64,000 nucleotides of DNA from NCBI GenBank assembly GCA_963965975.1, contig OZ014417.1:1054001-1118000 (forward strand), in the 5' to 3' direction. The position numbers and the translations under genes are program-made. A model generated the notes under the pieces. That model saw nothing but the letters and a program-made list of their open reading frames with translations, searched no databases and had not been told where the DNA came from. This DNA is from Xestospongia bergquistia. Lineage: Eukaryota; Porifera; Demospongiae; Haplosclerida; Petrosiidae. Shown here piece by piece: positions 1 through 11,000 of the stretch (within the stretch, counting starts at the first letter, position 1; the number at the start of each line of letters is the position of its first letter).

Positions 1-1
1 A

Positions 2-520
2 ATTGGGCTGTTTGCTACTCAAGATATCTATACCAATAAGACAGTACGAGATATGTTTGTTGCATTGTTTGTGATCTTGACTGCTTTTCATGGTTTGTTT
101 ATTTTCATAATGCACTGTATTCGTTCAAAGGAAGTAAGAAACATTTGGAAACAATGGGTTTTTAATGTCACAGGCAAAGATATCAGTCAATTTTCTTCAT
201 CAACACTTCCTTGTAAACACCAGAAACGATATCATATTGGAACAGAAAATTCTGAAGTAGCACTTAAATCTTTCTCTTCAGGAAAATCCACTTATGATGA
301 TACAATATTGAAGATACAATCAAGATCTGGAGAAAGTGAAACTCTTCAATCTTGTGAACAAACAGCTCAGAGTACTCCTGTAGATGTCTTGACTATAGAG
401 AATAGAGAAGTGAAGATAGAAAGTGATGCATTTGGTGTGACAACATTTACTAAGTCCTTTCCTGATGATGAAGTGGATGAAAAAGAAAAATTGCAAAGAG
501 AAGAGGAGGAACAAAATTAA
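2..520 (+). CDS. GPCR-A: 3' end of an adhesion GPCR (TM6/TM7 and cytoplasmic tail), partial
   Basis: The frame is open from base 2 to the TAA at 518-520, and the gene starts left of the window. The visible protein begins in the loop after TM6 ([17 protein letters not shown]), continues through TM7 ([18 protein letters not shown]) and then RSKEVRNIWKQW, the usual start of the adhesion-GPCR tail. A tail of about 125 residues, rich in Ser/Thr and acidic residues, ends in [11 protein letters not shown]. It is very close in sequence to the last exons of the four other GPCR copies in the window, so it is the 3' end of another cluster member. It is a plasma-membrane receptor; ligand and G-protein coupling cannot be told from sequence. 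ATG 53 is an internal methionine and not a start. Confidence 0.9.
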   Translation: MGLFATQDIYTNKTVRDMFVALFVILTAFHGLFIFIMHCIRSKEVRNIWKQWVFNVTGKDISQFSSSTLPCKHQKRYHIGTENSEVALKSFSSGKSTYDDTILKIQSRSGESETLQSCEQTAQSTPVDVLTIENREVKIESDAFGVTTFTKSFPDDEVDEKEKLQREEEEQN

Positions 521-1007
521 TAGAAAAATTAGTCCATCAACTAAATGGCTTAGCTAGCTTGTAAGGACATGTTGATTATTAGGTGTAAAGTTTTAAGCTT
601 TTGTTATATTTCAGTAGTACTTTTATTGTATATATATATATAGTTATTGTTTTGTTTTAATTTGTATTTTGTAGCAAAGGGACATATTTAACTTGCTAAC
701 CTCATTGTTACATTTGATATCTTAAGAGTTTGTTATCAGACTACTTTAAAGATTGATCTTCATCAATGAGTGAAGTCAGTACTAACTCTATGATTGATAA
801 TCAGGTTATTTTGGTTGGATTATTGAGGTTATAATAGAATGATAATTATAATTATATAGATGAATGGATAACTGAATGAATGAAAACTATAGATATGTTT
901 GTTTTATATACTAACCAGTTGTATGAGTGTTGATACAAACTTTGTGAGAATTACGATTCAGCAAGTAGAATATTAATTATTGCTTATGTAACATTTAATG
1001 GGAAAAG
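521..1007. other. 3' flank of GPCR-A, no gene
   Basis: This is AT-rich 3' UTR and spacer with a short (TA)n run near 630-642. The sequence is closely repeated downstream of GPCR-B, C and D (from 21,219, 28,637 and 36,706), so the 3' flank is part of the duplicated unit. I see no coding potential. Confidence 0.6.
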
Positions 1008-1271
1008 TGGTTCTACCCAAAAGTGATCTTAGTGCCAGGACTACTTCTAAAAATCATATTAAAATTGATCCCTTATACTCTTTGGCAGCAAAAGGTGTCA
1101 CCCAGATTGACGCGACAGACAATTCCACATAGATTTATACTATTAATTCGAAGAATTAATAAGTAATTATATAGTAAGTACCATACTTACTTGCTGAATC
1201 AGCAGTTTAGTTATTAAACTGAATAATTATTAATAAATAATAACTTTCAGCATGCTTAAGTGACAAAGAGG
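1008..1271 (+). promoter_or_regulatory. Conserved upstream block before the first exon of B1
   Basis: This block begins AAAAGTGGTTCTACCCAAAA and recurs at about 21,665, 29,088, 37,120 and 38,040, each time 250-330 bp before a first exon or its pseudogene. It contains GTGCCAGGAC, a TTTGGCAGCAAAAGG segment, the palindrome-like CTGAATCAGCAG, and a TTATTAATAA-rich stretch ending in a polypyrimidine-AG (TTTCAG). That last feature could be a 5' UTR splice acceptor. Conservation between paralogues is seen directly; a promoter role is inferred from its position. No TATA box can be assigned. Confidence 0.45.
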
Positions 1272-4200
1272 ATGAAGATAACTCTGTTCTTATCAGTTAT
1301 ATTGATAGTAATATTGCCATTAGCTACTGGACAATCATCATGTCCTCTTCCTACAGTAGATGATATAGAGAGGGAGTTGAATGATCTACTTCTTGATGCA
1401 GATTCAGGAGGAGGACCGTATGATCCTACTGTATCATCATATCAGTATACTTGTCTTGCTCAAGGATCAACTAGAGATACTTATCGTAGAGTATCTATTA
1501 TAGCTACATTTACTCCTAACAATGGACAATCTTCACAAACACAACACTTTCAATTAGATTGTTCAAGTGGTACATGGATGGCAAGAATTAATGATGGTTT
1601 TGGTACTCCTCCCTCAAATCCAATGATGAGAACTGACTGTTTTTATTGTGTACCTGAAAACCTTGGTGGTGATTCTAACCATTGTTCACGTAAGTTAATA
1701 ATATATATTTGAATATATTGTAAATATTCCTTTTAATATAGCTTGTAATTCTGCTTGTAACTATGGATCAGGAAGATGTTTATCAAATAGTCCTGTAGTC
1801 TGTTGTCCTTACTTTGGTCTTGATAATATGTGTACTACATCATGTCCAACTAACTATGTTGCCAGCGACAATACTAACTTTACATGTGGTAAGTAAATTA
1901 ATATATAAATAATACATTGATCCTATACCATGTAGTCTGCAACGATACCTGTGGTCCTGGTGAAGTTGCTAATGCTACATGTAATGGATGTAATCTGACT
2001 GATATCTGTCAACGAGATATACCTTGTCAAAATGGAGGATCATGTCTATTGTTATCTGCCCCTAATAATTACACATGTAATTGCAGTGGTACTGGATATA
2101 ATGGTACTAATTGTACTGGTAAGTTGTCTATGTTACTACATACACTTTGTATTTGTATTTCTTACTGATACATGGTAAGCAAAGGAATTTTAATAAGCCA
2201 CACTCCAACAACCTTAATTTGAGTTATCATAACAATTATTGTTATTGAACCATATCTTTACTAGGTCCTCCAGTGATAACACCATCAGGATCAGTGATAG
2301 TATTATATAGCAATGATCTATTAGTTAAATGTGAAGCTAGTACTAGTGGTAATATTCTCTCCTATCAGTGGTTAGATAGTAATGGAGTTATTATCACTAC
2401 TTCAAATACAAGTCCTCTACTATTGAATATAACTAATTTTTGGCCCATAATAGTTGTTTTTATTGTTATTTTGTTAGATATAAATTCTCTTGTGATATTT
2501 TATTGATAAACAAAGCATAATAACTAGACCTATTTCCAATCTGGCAGTAATATTTTATAAAATTATTGTAATTGAATTCATGTATTAGCTCACATAGATC
2601 ATGTGATCTCTAAAAAAAGTTGTGATAATCAGAAATGACAACTTATAGTATATTAACTACTACCACTATAATAACAATATTATTGACATTAACTACTAAC
2701 ATCATTCAATGCTTAGTTTTTACTATTGCTACTTTATATAAATTGATCAGGTGATAGTGAACTAATGTAACATCAACGGCAGTAAACATTGCCCAGTCTT
2801 AATGACTACTATAGTGTATACACTAAGTATCATAAATATTTGTATCTTCTCACTGTGTAGTATATATTTCCTAATATAACCTCATATACATATATTGTAT
2901 AATAGCTTTTGAATAGCCTTAATATTATATATTGTACTACATATTAAAGCATATTGTAGTGACCTTAAGTAAGTTATTATTAAAAAGTCATGCATGAAAG
3001 TCAGTATTACAATGTCAGATTATATTATTATATATGCTGCTACTAGTGATATCTGTTATTACAACACACTGTAAGAACATAGGAATGCCATTAGTATAGA
3101 CATGTTGTTATCAATACAACACTCAATAACATTGCAACATAGCTGCATTAACAAGGCTATAATTTAAAAACTATTTTGTTATTATTGTTTGAAGATATCA
3201 ATTTCACAGTGAAGCTTTTGAATTTTGAAATTAAATTTAAGAGCTAGTAGAAAGAATACAAAATACACCAATTTGTCATAGTACTCATTATATAAATGCT
3301 AATAAAATTGTTTATTATTTTCTGTGTGTATTGACAGTTAAATTTAACACATCATTTTATATTGTCACATACTATAATAAAAAATAAAATGACACACAAG
3401 TCTATATATATATATATATATATAGGTTTATAATATATAGCTTAAATCTGTGGGACTGTCTGGCATGAAAAACATACCAGAAAATAATGTTAGATGTATT
3501 TACAAGTTAAAACAAGGACTTGCAATGCAATGCTACTTACTAATAATTCTACTAGAGGTGCACTTAAAAACTTTATATAGTTCCAACCAAACCTTGGTTA
3601 CCATAGTTTTATCAATGTAGTGTGCAGTCTAATTGTAGTCACATACAGACAAGGCTCACATGATTGACTATGTTGACATACTCTACAAACTATATAAAAC
3701 AAACATACAGTAAAACTAGTTTCTTTAATGTATTCTCTTGATTATGTATATTACAGCTATTTATTAGTTGTAGCTGTGACTGGTGGTCTATTGGGCACCA
3801 AAATAGATGATATTCAATTAACAATGGTTTCCTCTTCTAGTTCCTAGTGGTCCTCCATCTAATGTGATGGTATACATTTTAAATGAGACTAGTATTAAAG
3901 TCAATTGGACTATGTCATCACAGGCTAATGGATATGTCATTGTCATTAACTCTACTACTGGAGTAGGTACCAACAAGATATTATCTACTACAGTACATGA
4001 AGTTATAATCAATGGACTAACATTGAGTACATATTATAACATCAGTGTGTACTCAAATAAAGATCTTCCTTCAGTTAATAGTACACAAAGATTGTTAAGG
4101 TTTGATGGTGAGTTGATATTTGTATAAACACAATGTGACTTTATTTGATTGTCTAGTTCCTACACCAGTAACTAATCTCTCAGTAAATGATGTCTCATCC

Positions 4201-5594
4201 ACTACTATTACATTGAACTGGACTATTCTCAGTAGTGAAGATGGTAACTATGTAACATACTACAACATTTCCTATAGTCCATCTTGTCCCGAGTTGTCAT
4301 CAGTGAATGTGACATTGGTCTCTGTTACTCCTTATCAGTCTGCTACAACATTCAATTATATATTAAGAGAATTGTACAGTGGTATGAAGTATATCATCAC
4401 AGTGAGAGCTGGTAATATACTAGGAGAGTCTAGTCCAGTGATGACATTTGGTGAAACAAAACCCACTTCAGGTAAAATATAATCACTAATTTTATTCAAG
4501 TAATATAATCATGTAGTTCCATTTGGATCACCAAAGTCAATTATGGCCCTTTCAGTAAATTTGACAGCAAACAAAATAATATGGGAAGATATTGATTGTC
4601 ATCTACGTAATGATAGAACTATTGAGTATATTGTGATCATTAGTAACAATAGTATCACATACAACGTCACCAGTAGTGAGAGATATGTCATTGTGAATGA
4701 TCTAGTATTTGGTAATGTATATAACATACGTGTAGCTGGTGTCAACTCTATTGGAAGAGGTCCCTTCAGTAATCCTGTCAAAATACAAATTGGAAGTAGT
4801 AAGTACATTGTCATTCTAGTGAACTACATTTATATTTTCTACTTAGTTCCTGGTCCAGTTGGTACACTAACTAGTTTGATGTCTACTACATGGGCTGTTA
4901 TTTCATGGAGTGTACCTAGTTATATTCCTATAGACTATCCCATTATCACATATGAGATAGGGTACGCTACTCATCAATTTAATGGTAGTTGTTCTCCTAG
5001 TGATGAGTTTAGTCCAATGATTAAAACTAATACAAGTAGTACAAATATGACTATAAGTGATCTAATGGATAACACCTATTATCTGTTTGGTGTACGTGGT
5101 TATACTATTAATGGTTATGGAGTATGGACAGTTATTACTAATCAAACACTAGTTGATCCACTAATGACAGATCCTACATTATGTACTGATAGTAGTAAAA
5201 GGTACTGTCTCTAATATTTGATGTTTATATTGATATCTTGTACTAGTTCTATTACTGGACTGGGTGTACTTGTTGGTATATTGTTATCTGTAGTGATAGC
5301 TTGTTCTATTGCTAATGTCTTACAATTTATACTTAACAGCCGGTATAGGGCAGAAACTGTTACTTCTAAAAGTAAACATCAAAAAGACAGTGGGTAAGTG
5401 TTGTCATATTTCCGTTACTTTGTGTTAACTATACACTGTTTATCAATAGACCCGATGAAGATATTAAAATGCAAATCTGTGAGCCATACAGTTTTCATCA
5501 GTCTAAACCAACTAATGAGAGTAAAGTGATATACGATGAGTGTCAACTGTCAACAACAGATATTACTGATACCAGTATCTATGAGTCAATATGA
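1272..5594 (+). CDS. Receptor B1: N-domain/EGF/4xFN3 single-pass receptor with ITIM-like tail
   Basis: Exons: 1272-1689, 1742-1888, 1936-2118, 3841-4107, 4157-4471, 4517-4798, 4847-5201, 5247-5393, 5450-5594 (752 aa). The start is ATG 1272, followed by a hydrophobic signal peptide ending ATGQ. Exon 1 encodes the family N-domain, exon 2 an 8-Cys segment, exon 3 an EGF (CQNGGSC...[13 protein letters not shown]). Four FN3 domains follow, one per exon, with core Trp (VNWTM, LNWTI, IIWED, ISWSV) and late Tyr. TM: GLGVLVGILLSVVIACSIA. The tail of about 75 residues has IYDE and ends SIYESI, which fits the ITIM consensus (S/I/V/L)xYxx(I/V/L). Most junctions are phase 1; the last two are phase 2. The Ig exon between EGF and FN3 is truncated and presumably skipped, which keeps the frame. 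It is likely a cell-surface recognition receptor; the ligand is unknown. Confidence 0.8.
2265..2506 (+). pseudogene. Truncated Ig exon of B1
   Basis: It starts after a good acceptor (TTTACTAG) and encodes the first two-thirds of an Ig domain (GPPVITPSG...KCEA...YQWLDSNG...LLLNITN). The intact exon at 39,332-39,589 continues [11 protein letters not shown] and has a splice donor. Here the second Cys and the donor are missing. Reading through adds a hydrophobic segment (FWPIIVVFIVILLDINSLV) and then a stop. Because the exon is phase 1 on its 5' side and its neighbours are phase 1, skipping it keeps B1 in frame. Confidence 0.8.
2507..3840 (+). other. Long intron of B1 with (TA)n microsatellite
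   Basis: This is AT-rich with no coding exon that I can support. A (TA)n tract lies near 3401-3424. Parts of it resemble the E intron at 39,590-41,082, for example the GCTACTAGTGATATCTGTTA segment near 3040 and GTGTGCAGTCTAATTG near 3620. This suggests the intron was inherited from an E-type gene before fusion to the FN3 half. Copies lie in B2 and B3. Confidence 0.6.
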
Positions 5595-6230
5595 ATACAT
5601 AATACATATTAACTGGTTATGTTGTCACTAATTGTAATTGTTTTCATGCTGTTGGTACACTTATGTTACATTTGACATTTCATGTTTTAAATATACCTAC
5701 ACCATGATTTATTTCCATTATTTGGACCAAAAAACAACTTCAAAAGAATGAATTAATTTGTCAAAATCATTAAAATGAAATCAGATGAATTAACGTCAAA
5801 CCTGATACCCAATGGTAGATATTTAATACATCACTCTCATTGGAAATTTGTGTACTTGTAATTATCAAACTGACAGTGTGAAAGACAACAGTACAACATA
5901 CAACTCTTCAGTTTATATCTGCAGACTTCCAATTTTCAACAGACAGCACTTATCTAGTGCAAACCTACATTAGACTATGCTAAATAACTGTAAGTAAATG
6001 TATAGTAATGTAAATGATTATAATGTAAATAATGTAATGTTTATTGTCAACATGGTTATTACTTATAATAACTAGCCATGTTTACAATAACTTGGTCAAG
6101 TTATTCATATTTCATAAGAGGCACATTTATTTGTTTAGTACAGTAGACATCTCATCTTTGATATGTGTAGAATGTTGACTATACACTGAAGATTAAATAG
6201 AAAGGCTCTAAGTAAGACATTATAATACAA
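5595..6230. other. 3' flank of B1, no gene
   Basis: Noncoding and AT-rich. The same sequence follows B2 (12,375-13,018). The B3 copy is cut at about 19,510, where it joins the truncated GPCR-B. No RNA gene or mobile element is recognised. Confidence 0.5.
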
Positions 6231-6667
6231 ATGTAACCATAAGTGATCTGATGGATAACACCTGTTATCTGTTTGGTGTACGTGGTTACACTATGTCACT
6301 ATTAATGGTTATGGAGTATGGACAGTTACTGCTAATCAAACACTAGTTGATTTTACAACAACACAGACAACAGTGATTACTAATGGAGGTAAAATCAATT
6401 TAATATGCATAACTTTACTTTTGTAATAGAGCCAAATAAAGTAAAATTTTATTTAATATAGGTATAGCAGGTGGAGCTGTTGGTGCTATTTTTTAAATTG
6501 AATTGCTAATAGTAGTGATAGTAATTATATTTGTAAGGTAAGGCCAACCAAAAGTATATATTAATAAAGTGTGTATGGTTTAATACAGACACAGAAGAAT
6601 AAACAAGAATTCCAAACAAATTTATAATAATGAAAACTTTATACTAACTGAAAAGAAACCAATTTAA
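6231..6667 (+). pseudogene. Remnant of another single-pass receptor: FN3 end, TM exon and tail
   Basis: 6231-6390 matches the end of the fourth FN3 exon (ISDLMDNTCYLFGVRGY), but a small insertion at about 6290 shifts the frame. After an acceptor at 6460-6461 comes a TM-like exon (GIAGGAVGAIF, then a stop, then IELLIVVIVIIFV) with a donor at about 6538. A last exon near 6589 encodes a basic tail (HRRINKNSKQIY...TEKKPI) ending at TAA 6665-6667. The TM and tail differ from those of B1-B3, so this is the broken 3' end of a different paralogue. A copy lies in the next repeat unit (13,019-13,447). Confidence 0.65.
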
Positions 6668-6837
6668 CCAGAAACAGGTACAGTAGACCTAGTTAGAATA
6701 TTGCTATTGTTTTGTGTTCACTATAAGAACAACAGTATACTGTAGTTAATAAATTGAAGATGTCCAGTCACTATCATGTCATATCACTATCGGTTATGAG
6801 TATGTAAACAACAAGCTAACATGTTGCCAGTGCTAAT

Positions 6838-7424
6838 ACTAACTTTACATGTGGTAAGTAAATTAATATATATCTAAGACATTGATCCTTTAATATATAG
6901 TCTGTAGCTACACTTGTGGTCCTGATGAAGTTGCTAATGCTACATGTAATGGATGTGATCTGACTGATATCTGTCAACGAGATATACCTTGTCAAAATGG
7001 AGGATCGTGTATATTATTATCTGCCTCTGATAATTACACATGTAATTGCAGTTGAACTGGATATAATGGTACTAATTGTACTGGTAAGTTGTCTATGTTA
7101 TTACATACACTTTGTATTTGAGTTTGTTACTGGTAAGCAAACAAATTTTAATAAGCTATACTCCCACAACCTTAAATTGAGTTATCACAGCAAGTATTGT
7201 TATTGAACCATCCAGTGATAACACCATCAGGATCAGTGATAGTATTACTTGGCAATGATCTATTAGTTAAATGTGAAGTTAGTGGTAATATTCTCTTCTA
7301 TCAGTGGTTAGATAGTAATGGAGTTATTATCACTACTTCAAATACAAGTCCTCTACTATTGAATTTAACTAATCAGTTTGCCTTCAACACTTATTTCCAA
7401 TCCATTTCCTTTCTCTTTATCTAA
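6838..7424 (+). pseudogene. Broken exon 2 end, EGF and Ig exons
   Basis: The end of exon 2 (TNFTCG plus donor) is followed by an EGF exon at 6901-7083, with its acceptor and donor kept but an in-frame TGA in the CNCSGTGY segment. An Ig fragment from about 7211 has lost its splice acceptor. It breaks off after LLLNLTN, and the sequence then matches intron DNA seen at about 30,010. With a stop and a missing acceptor this cannot be an active part of a receptor gene. It is repeated 6,790 bp downstream. Confidence 0.75.
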
Positions 7425-8027
7425 AATATATCACATATAAATAAATTTCAATAATAAATTAACAATAACAGTTTTGTAATTTATAACTATTTGAATTGTT
7501 ATAATGTTGCAAATTGCCAGTTGTAATGATAGCTCTTGTTTTGAAATGTTATGACATGGACAAACTTTGGTCTTGAGGAATTTAAAATGCACTCAGTGTG
7601 GTTGTTGTAACAGTATATGTGTATCAATTAGTAATAAATAGACTAAAGAGAGAACTATATAATATGAATAATTTTAATAATTAATAAGATTCATGAGTTG
7701 TTTTATGTGCATGATTTTATCTCGTCTGTGAATAATAGTTGATTACCTTTGAATTTTATTATGTATGTATCTTTTTCTCTCACAGTTGACTGTTAGTGAG
7801 AGGAAGAGATCAGGCTCAATTTCATTGAATTTCACCATTACTCCACGATAGATACACAAGTGGTCACATTGGTATTAGTTCAAATAGTGACTTCTCACGT
7901 CAGAGAGCAAAGAAATATCATATTGTCAATAAAGAACAATTTTTACAACCCAAGTAAGACATAAATCAAAAGTTTATTGCTGAATAATTAATAAAAGTTC
8001 TTTAGTAATTTTCATTCAAGCAGAGTG
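7425..8027 (+). promoter_or_regulatory. Upstream region of B2 with a decayed orphan last exon
   Basis: This sequence is shared with 30,040-30,726 upstream of D and with 14,215-14,817 upstream of B3, and it differs from the block before B1. It includes an acceptor-like TTTCTCTCACAG at 7775-7786, a damaged version of the orphan exon described at 30,430, and AATAAAG at about 7929. The last part (TTCATTCAAGCAGAGTGATG) immediately precedes the start codon and is conserved before several first exons. A promoter role is inferred from position only. Confidence 0.35.
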
Positions 8028-11000
8028 ATGAAGATACCTCTGTTCTTATCAGTTGTACTGATAGTAATACTGCCATTAGCTACTGGACAATCATCATGTC
8101 CTCTCCCTACAGTAGATGATATAGAGAGGGAGTTGATTGATTTACTTCTTGATGCAGATTCAGGAGGAGGACCATATGATTCTACTGTATCATCATATCA
8201 GTATACTTGTCTTGCTCAAGGATCAACTAGAGATACCTATCGTAGAGTATCTATTATAGCTACATTTACTCCTAACAATGGACAATCTTCACAAACACAA
8301 CACTTTCAGTTAGAGTGTTCAAGTAGTACATGGAGTGCAGTAACTAATCATGGTTTTAGTACTCCTCCCTCAAATCCAATGGAAAGAAGAGATTGTTTTT
8401 TGTGTGTACCTGAAAATCTTGGTGCTGATTCTAACCATTGTTCAGGTGAAGTTATTATCATTATTATAATTGTAGATATTATTATTATATTATAAATAGA
8501 GTGTAGTGCAACCTGCAGGAATATAGGACAAGGAAGTTGTGTATCATCTGCTACAGATTGTTGTCCTTACTTTGGTCTTGATAATATGTGTACTACATCA
8601 TGTCCAACTAACTATGTTGCCAGTGCCAATACTAATTTTACATGTGGTAAGTAATTAATATAATTATCTAAAATGCATTGATTCTATATCATATAGTCTG
8701 TAATCATACTTGTGGTCCTGGTGAAGTTGCTAATGCTACATGTAATGGATGTGATCTGATTGATATCTGTCTACGAGATATACCTTGTCAAAATGGAGGA
8801 TCATGTATATTGTTATCTGCCCCTAATAATTACACATGTAATTGCAGTGGTACTGGATATAATGGTACTAATTGTACTGGTAAGTTGTCTATGTTAGTAC
8901 AAACACTTTGTATTTGTATTTCTTACTGATACATGGTAAGCAAAGGAATTTAATAAGCCACCACTCCCACAACCTTAATTTGAGTTATCATAACAAGTTT
9001 TGTATTGAACCATATCTTTACTAGGTCCTCCAGTGATAACACCATCAGGATCAGTGATAGTATTACTTGGCAATGATCTATTAGTTAAATGTGAAGTTAG
9101 TGATAATATTCTTTCCTATCAGTGGTTAGATAGTAATGGAGTTATTATCACTACTTCAAATACAAATCCTCTACTATTGAATATAACTAATTTTTGGCCC
9201 ATCATAATTGTTTTTATTGTTATTTTGTTAGATATAAATTCTCTTGTGATATTTTATTGATAAACAAAACATAATAACTAGACCTATTTCCAATCTGGCA
9301 GTAATATTTTATAAAATTATTGTAATTGAATTCATGTATTAGCCCACATAGATCATGTGATCTCTAAAAAAGTTGTGATAATCAGAAATGACAACTTATA
9401 GTATATTAACTACTACCACTATAATAACAATATTATTGACATTAACTACTAACATCATTCAATGCTTAGTTTTTACTATTGCTACTTTATATAAATTGAT
9501 CAGGTGATAGTGAACTAATGTAACATCAACGGCAGTAACCATTGCCCAGTCTTAATGACTACTATAGTGTATACACTAAGTATTATAAATATTTGTATCT
9601 TCTCACTGTGTAGTATATATTTCCTAATATAACCTCATATACATATATTGTATAATAGCTTTTGAATAGCCTTAATATTATATATTGTACTACATATTAA
9701 ATCACATTGTAGTGACCTTAAGTAAGTTATTATTAAAAGTCATGCATGAAAGTCAGTATTACAATGTCAGATTATATTACTATATACTGCTGCTACTAGT
9801 GATATCTGTTATTACAACACACTGTAAGAACATAGGAATGCCATTAGTATAGACATGTTGTTATCAATACAACAATCAATAACATTGCAACATAGCTGCA
9901 TTAACAAGGCTATAATTTAAAAACCATTTTGTTATTATTGTTTGAAGATATCAATTTCACAGTGAAGCTTTTGAATTTTGAAATTAAATTTAAGAGCTAG
10001 TAGAAAGAATACAAAATACACCAAATTGTCATAGTACTCATTTTATAAATGCTAATAAAATTGTTTATTATTTGCTGTGTGTATTGACAGTTAAATTTAA
10101 CACATCATTTTATATCGTCACATACTATAATAAAATAAAATGACACACAAGTCTATATATATATATATATATATATAGGTTTATAATACATAGCTTAAAT
10201 CTGTGGGACTGTCTGGCATGAAAAACATACCAGAAAATAGTGTTAGATGTATTTATAAGTTAAAACAAGGACTTGCAATGCAATGCTACTTACTAATAAT
10301 TATACTAGAGGTACACTTAAAAACTTTATATAGTTTCAACCAAACCTTGGTTACCATAGTTTCATCAATGTAGTGTGCAGTCTAATTGAGTTATCCATAG
10401 AACCAAATTAAAATATAGTAACTAAATACATAAAGCCAATTCAAAAAGTAATTTTTATAGTTCATTACCCAATGATAGAATCAAGGATACTATTTCAACA
10501 AGGTGTCTTTAATGTATTCTCTTGATTATGTATATTACAGCTATTTATTAGTTGTAGCTGTGACTGGTGGTCTATTGGGCACCAAAATAGATGATATTCA
10601 ATTAACAATGGTTTCCTCTTCTAGTTCCTCATGGTCCTCCATCTAATGTGATGGTATACATTTTAAATGAGACTAGTATTAAAGTCAATTGGACTATGTC
10701 ATCACAAGCTAATGGATATGTCATTGTCATTAACTCTACTACTGGAGTAGGTACCAACAAGATATTATCTACTACAGTACATGAAGTTATAATCAATGGA
10801 CTAACATTGAGTACATATAACATCAGCGTGTACTCATATAAAGATCTTCCTTCAGTTAATAGTCCACAAAGATTGTTAAGGTTTGATGGTGAGTTGATAT
10901 TTGTATAAACACAATGTGACTTTATTTGATTGTCTAGTTCCTACACCAGTAACTAATCTCTCAGTAAATGATGTGTCATCCACTACTATTACATTGAACT

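Noticed and set aside
4599-4814. 71-aa antisense frame opposite the third FN3 exon, in all three B copies
   Set aside because: Antisense shadow of a conserved exon; it has no splice sites or own context.
6997-7206. 69-aa hydrophobic open frame over the pseudo-EGF, also at 13,787 and 31,524
   Set aside because: It is an out-of-frame reading of the EGF exon running into the intron; the hydrophobicity comes from AT-rich codons.
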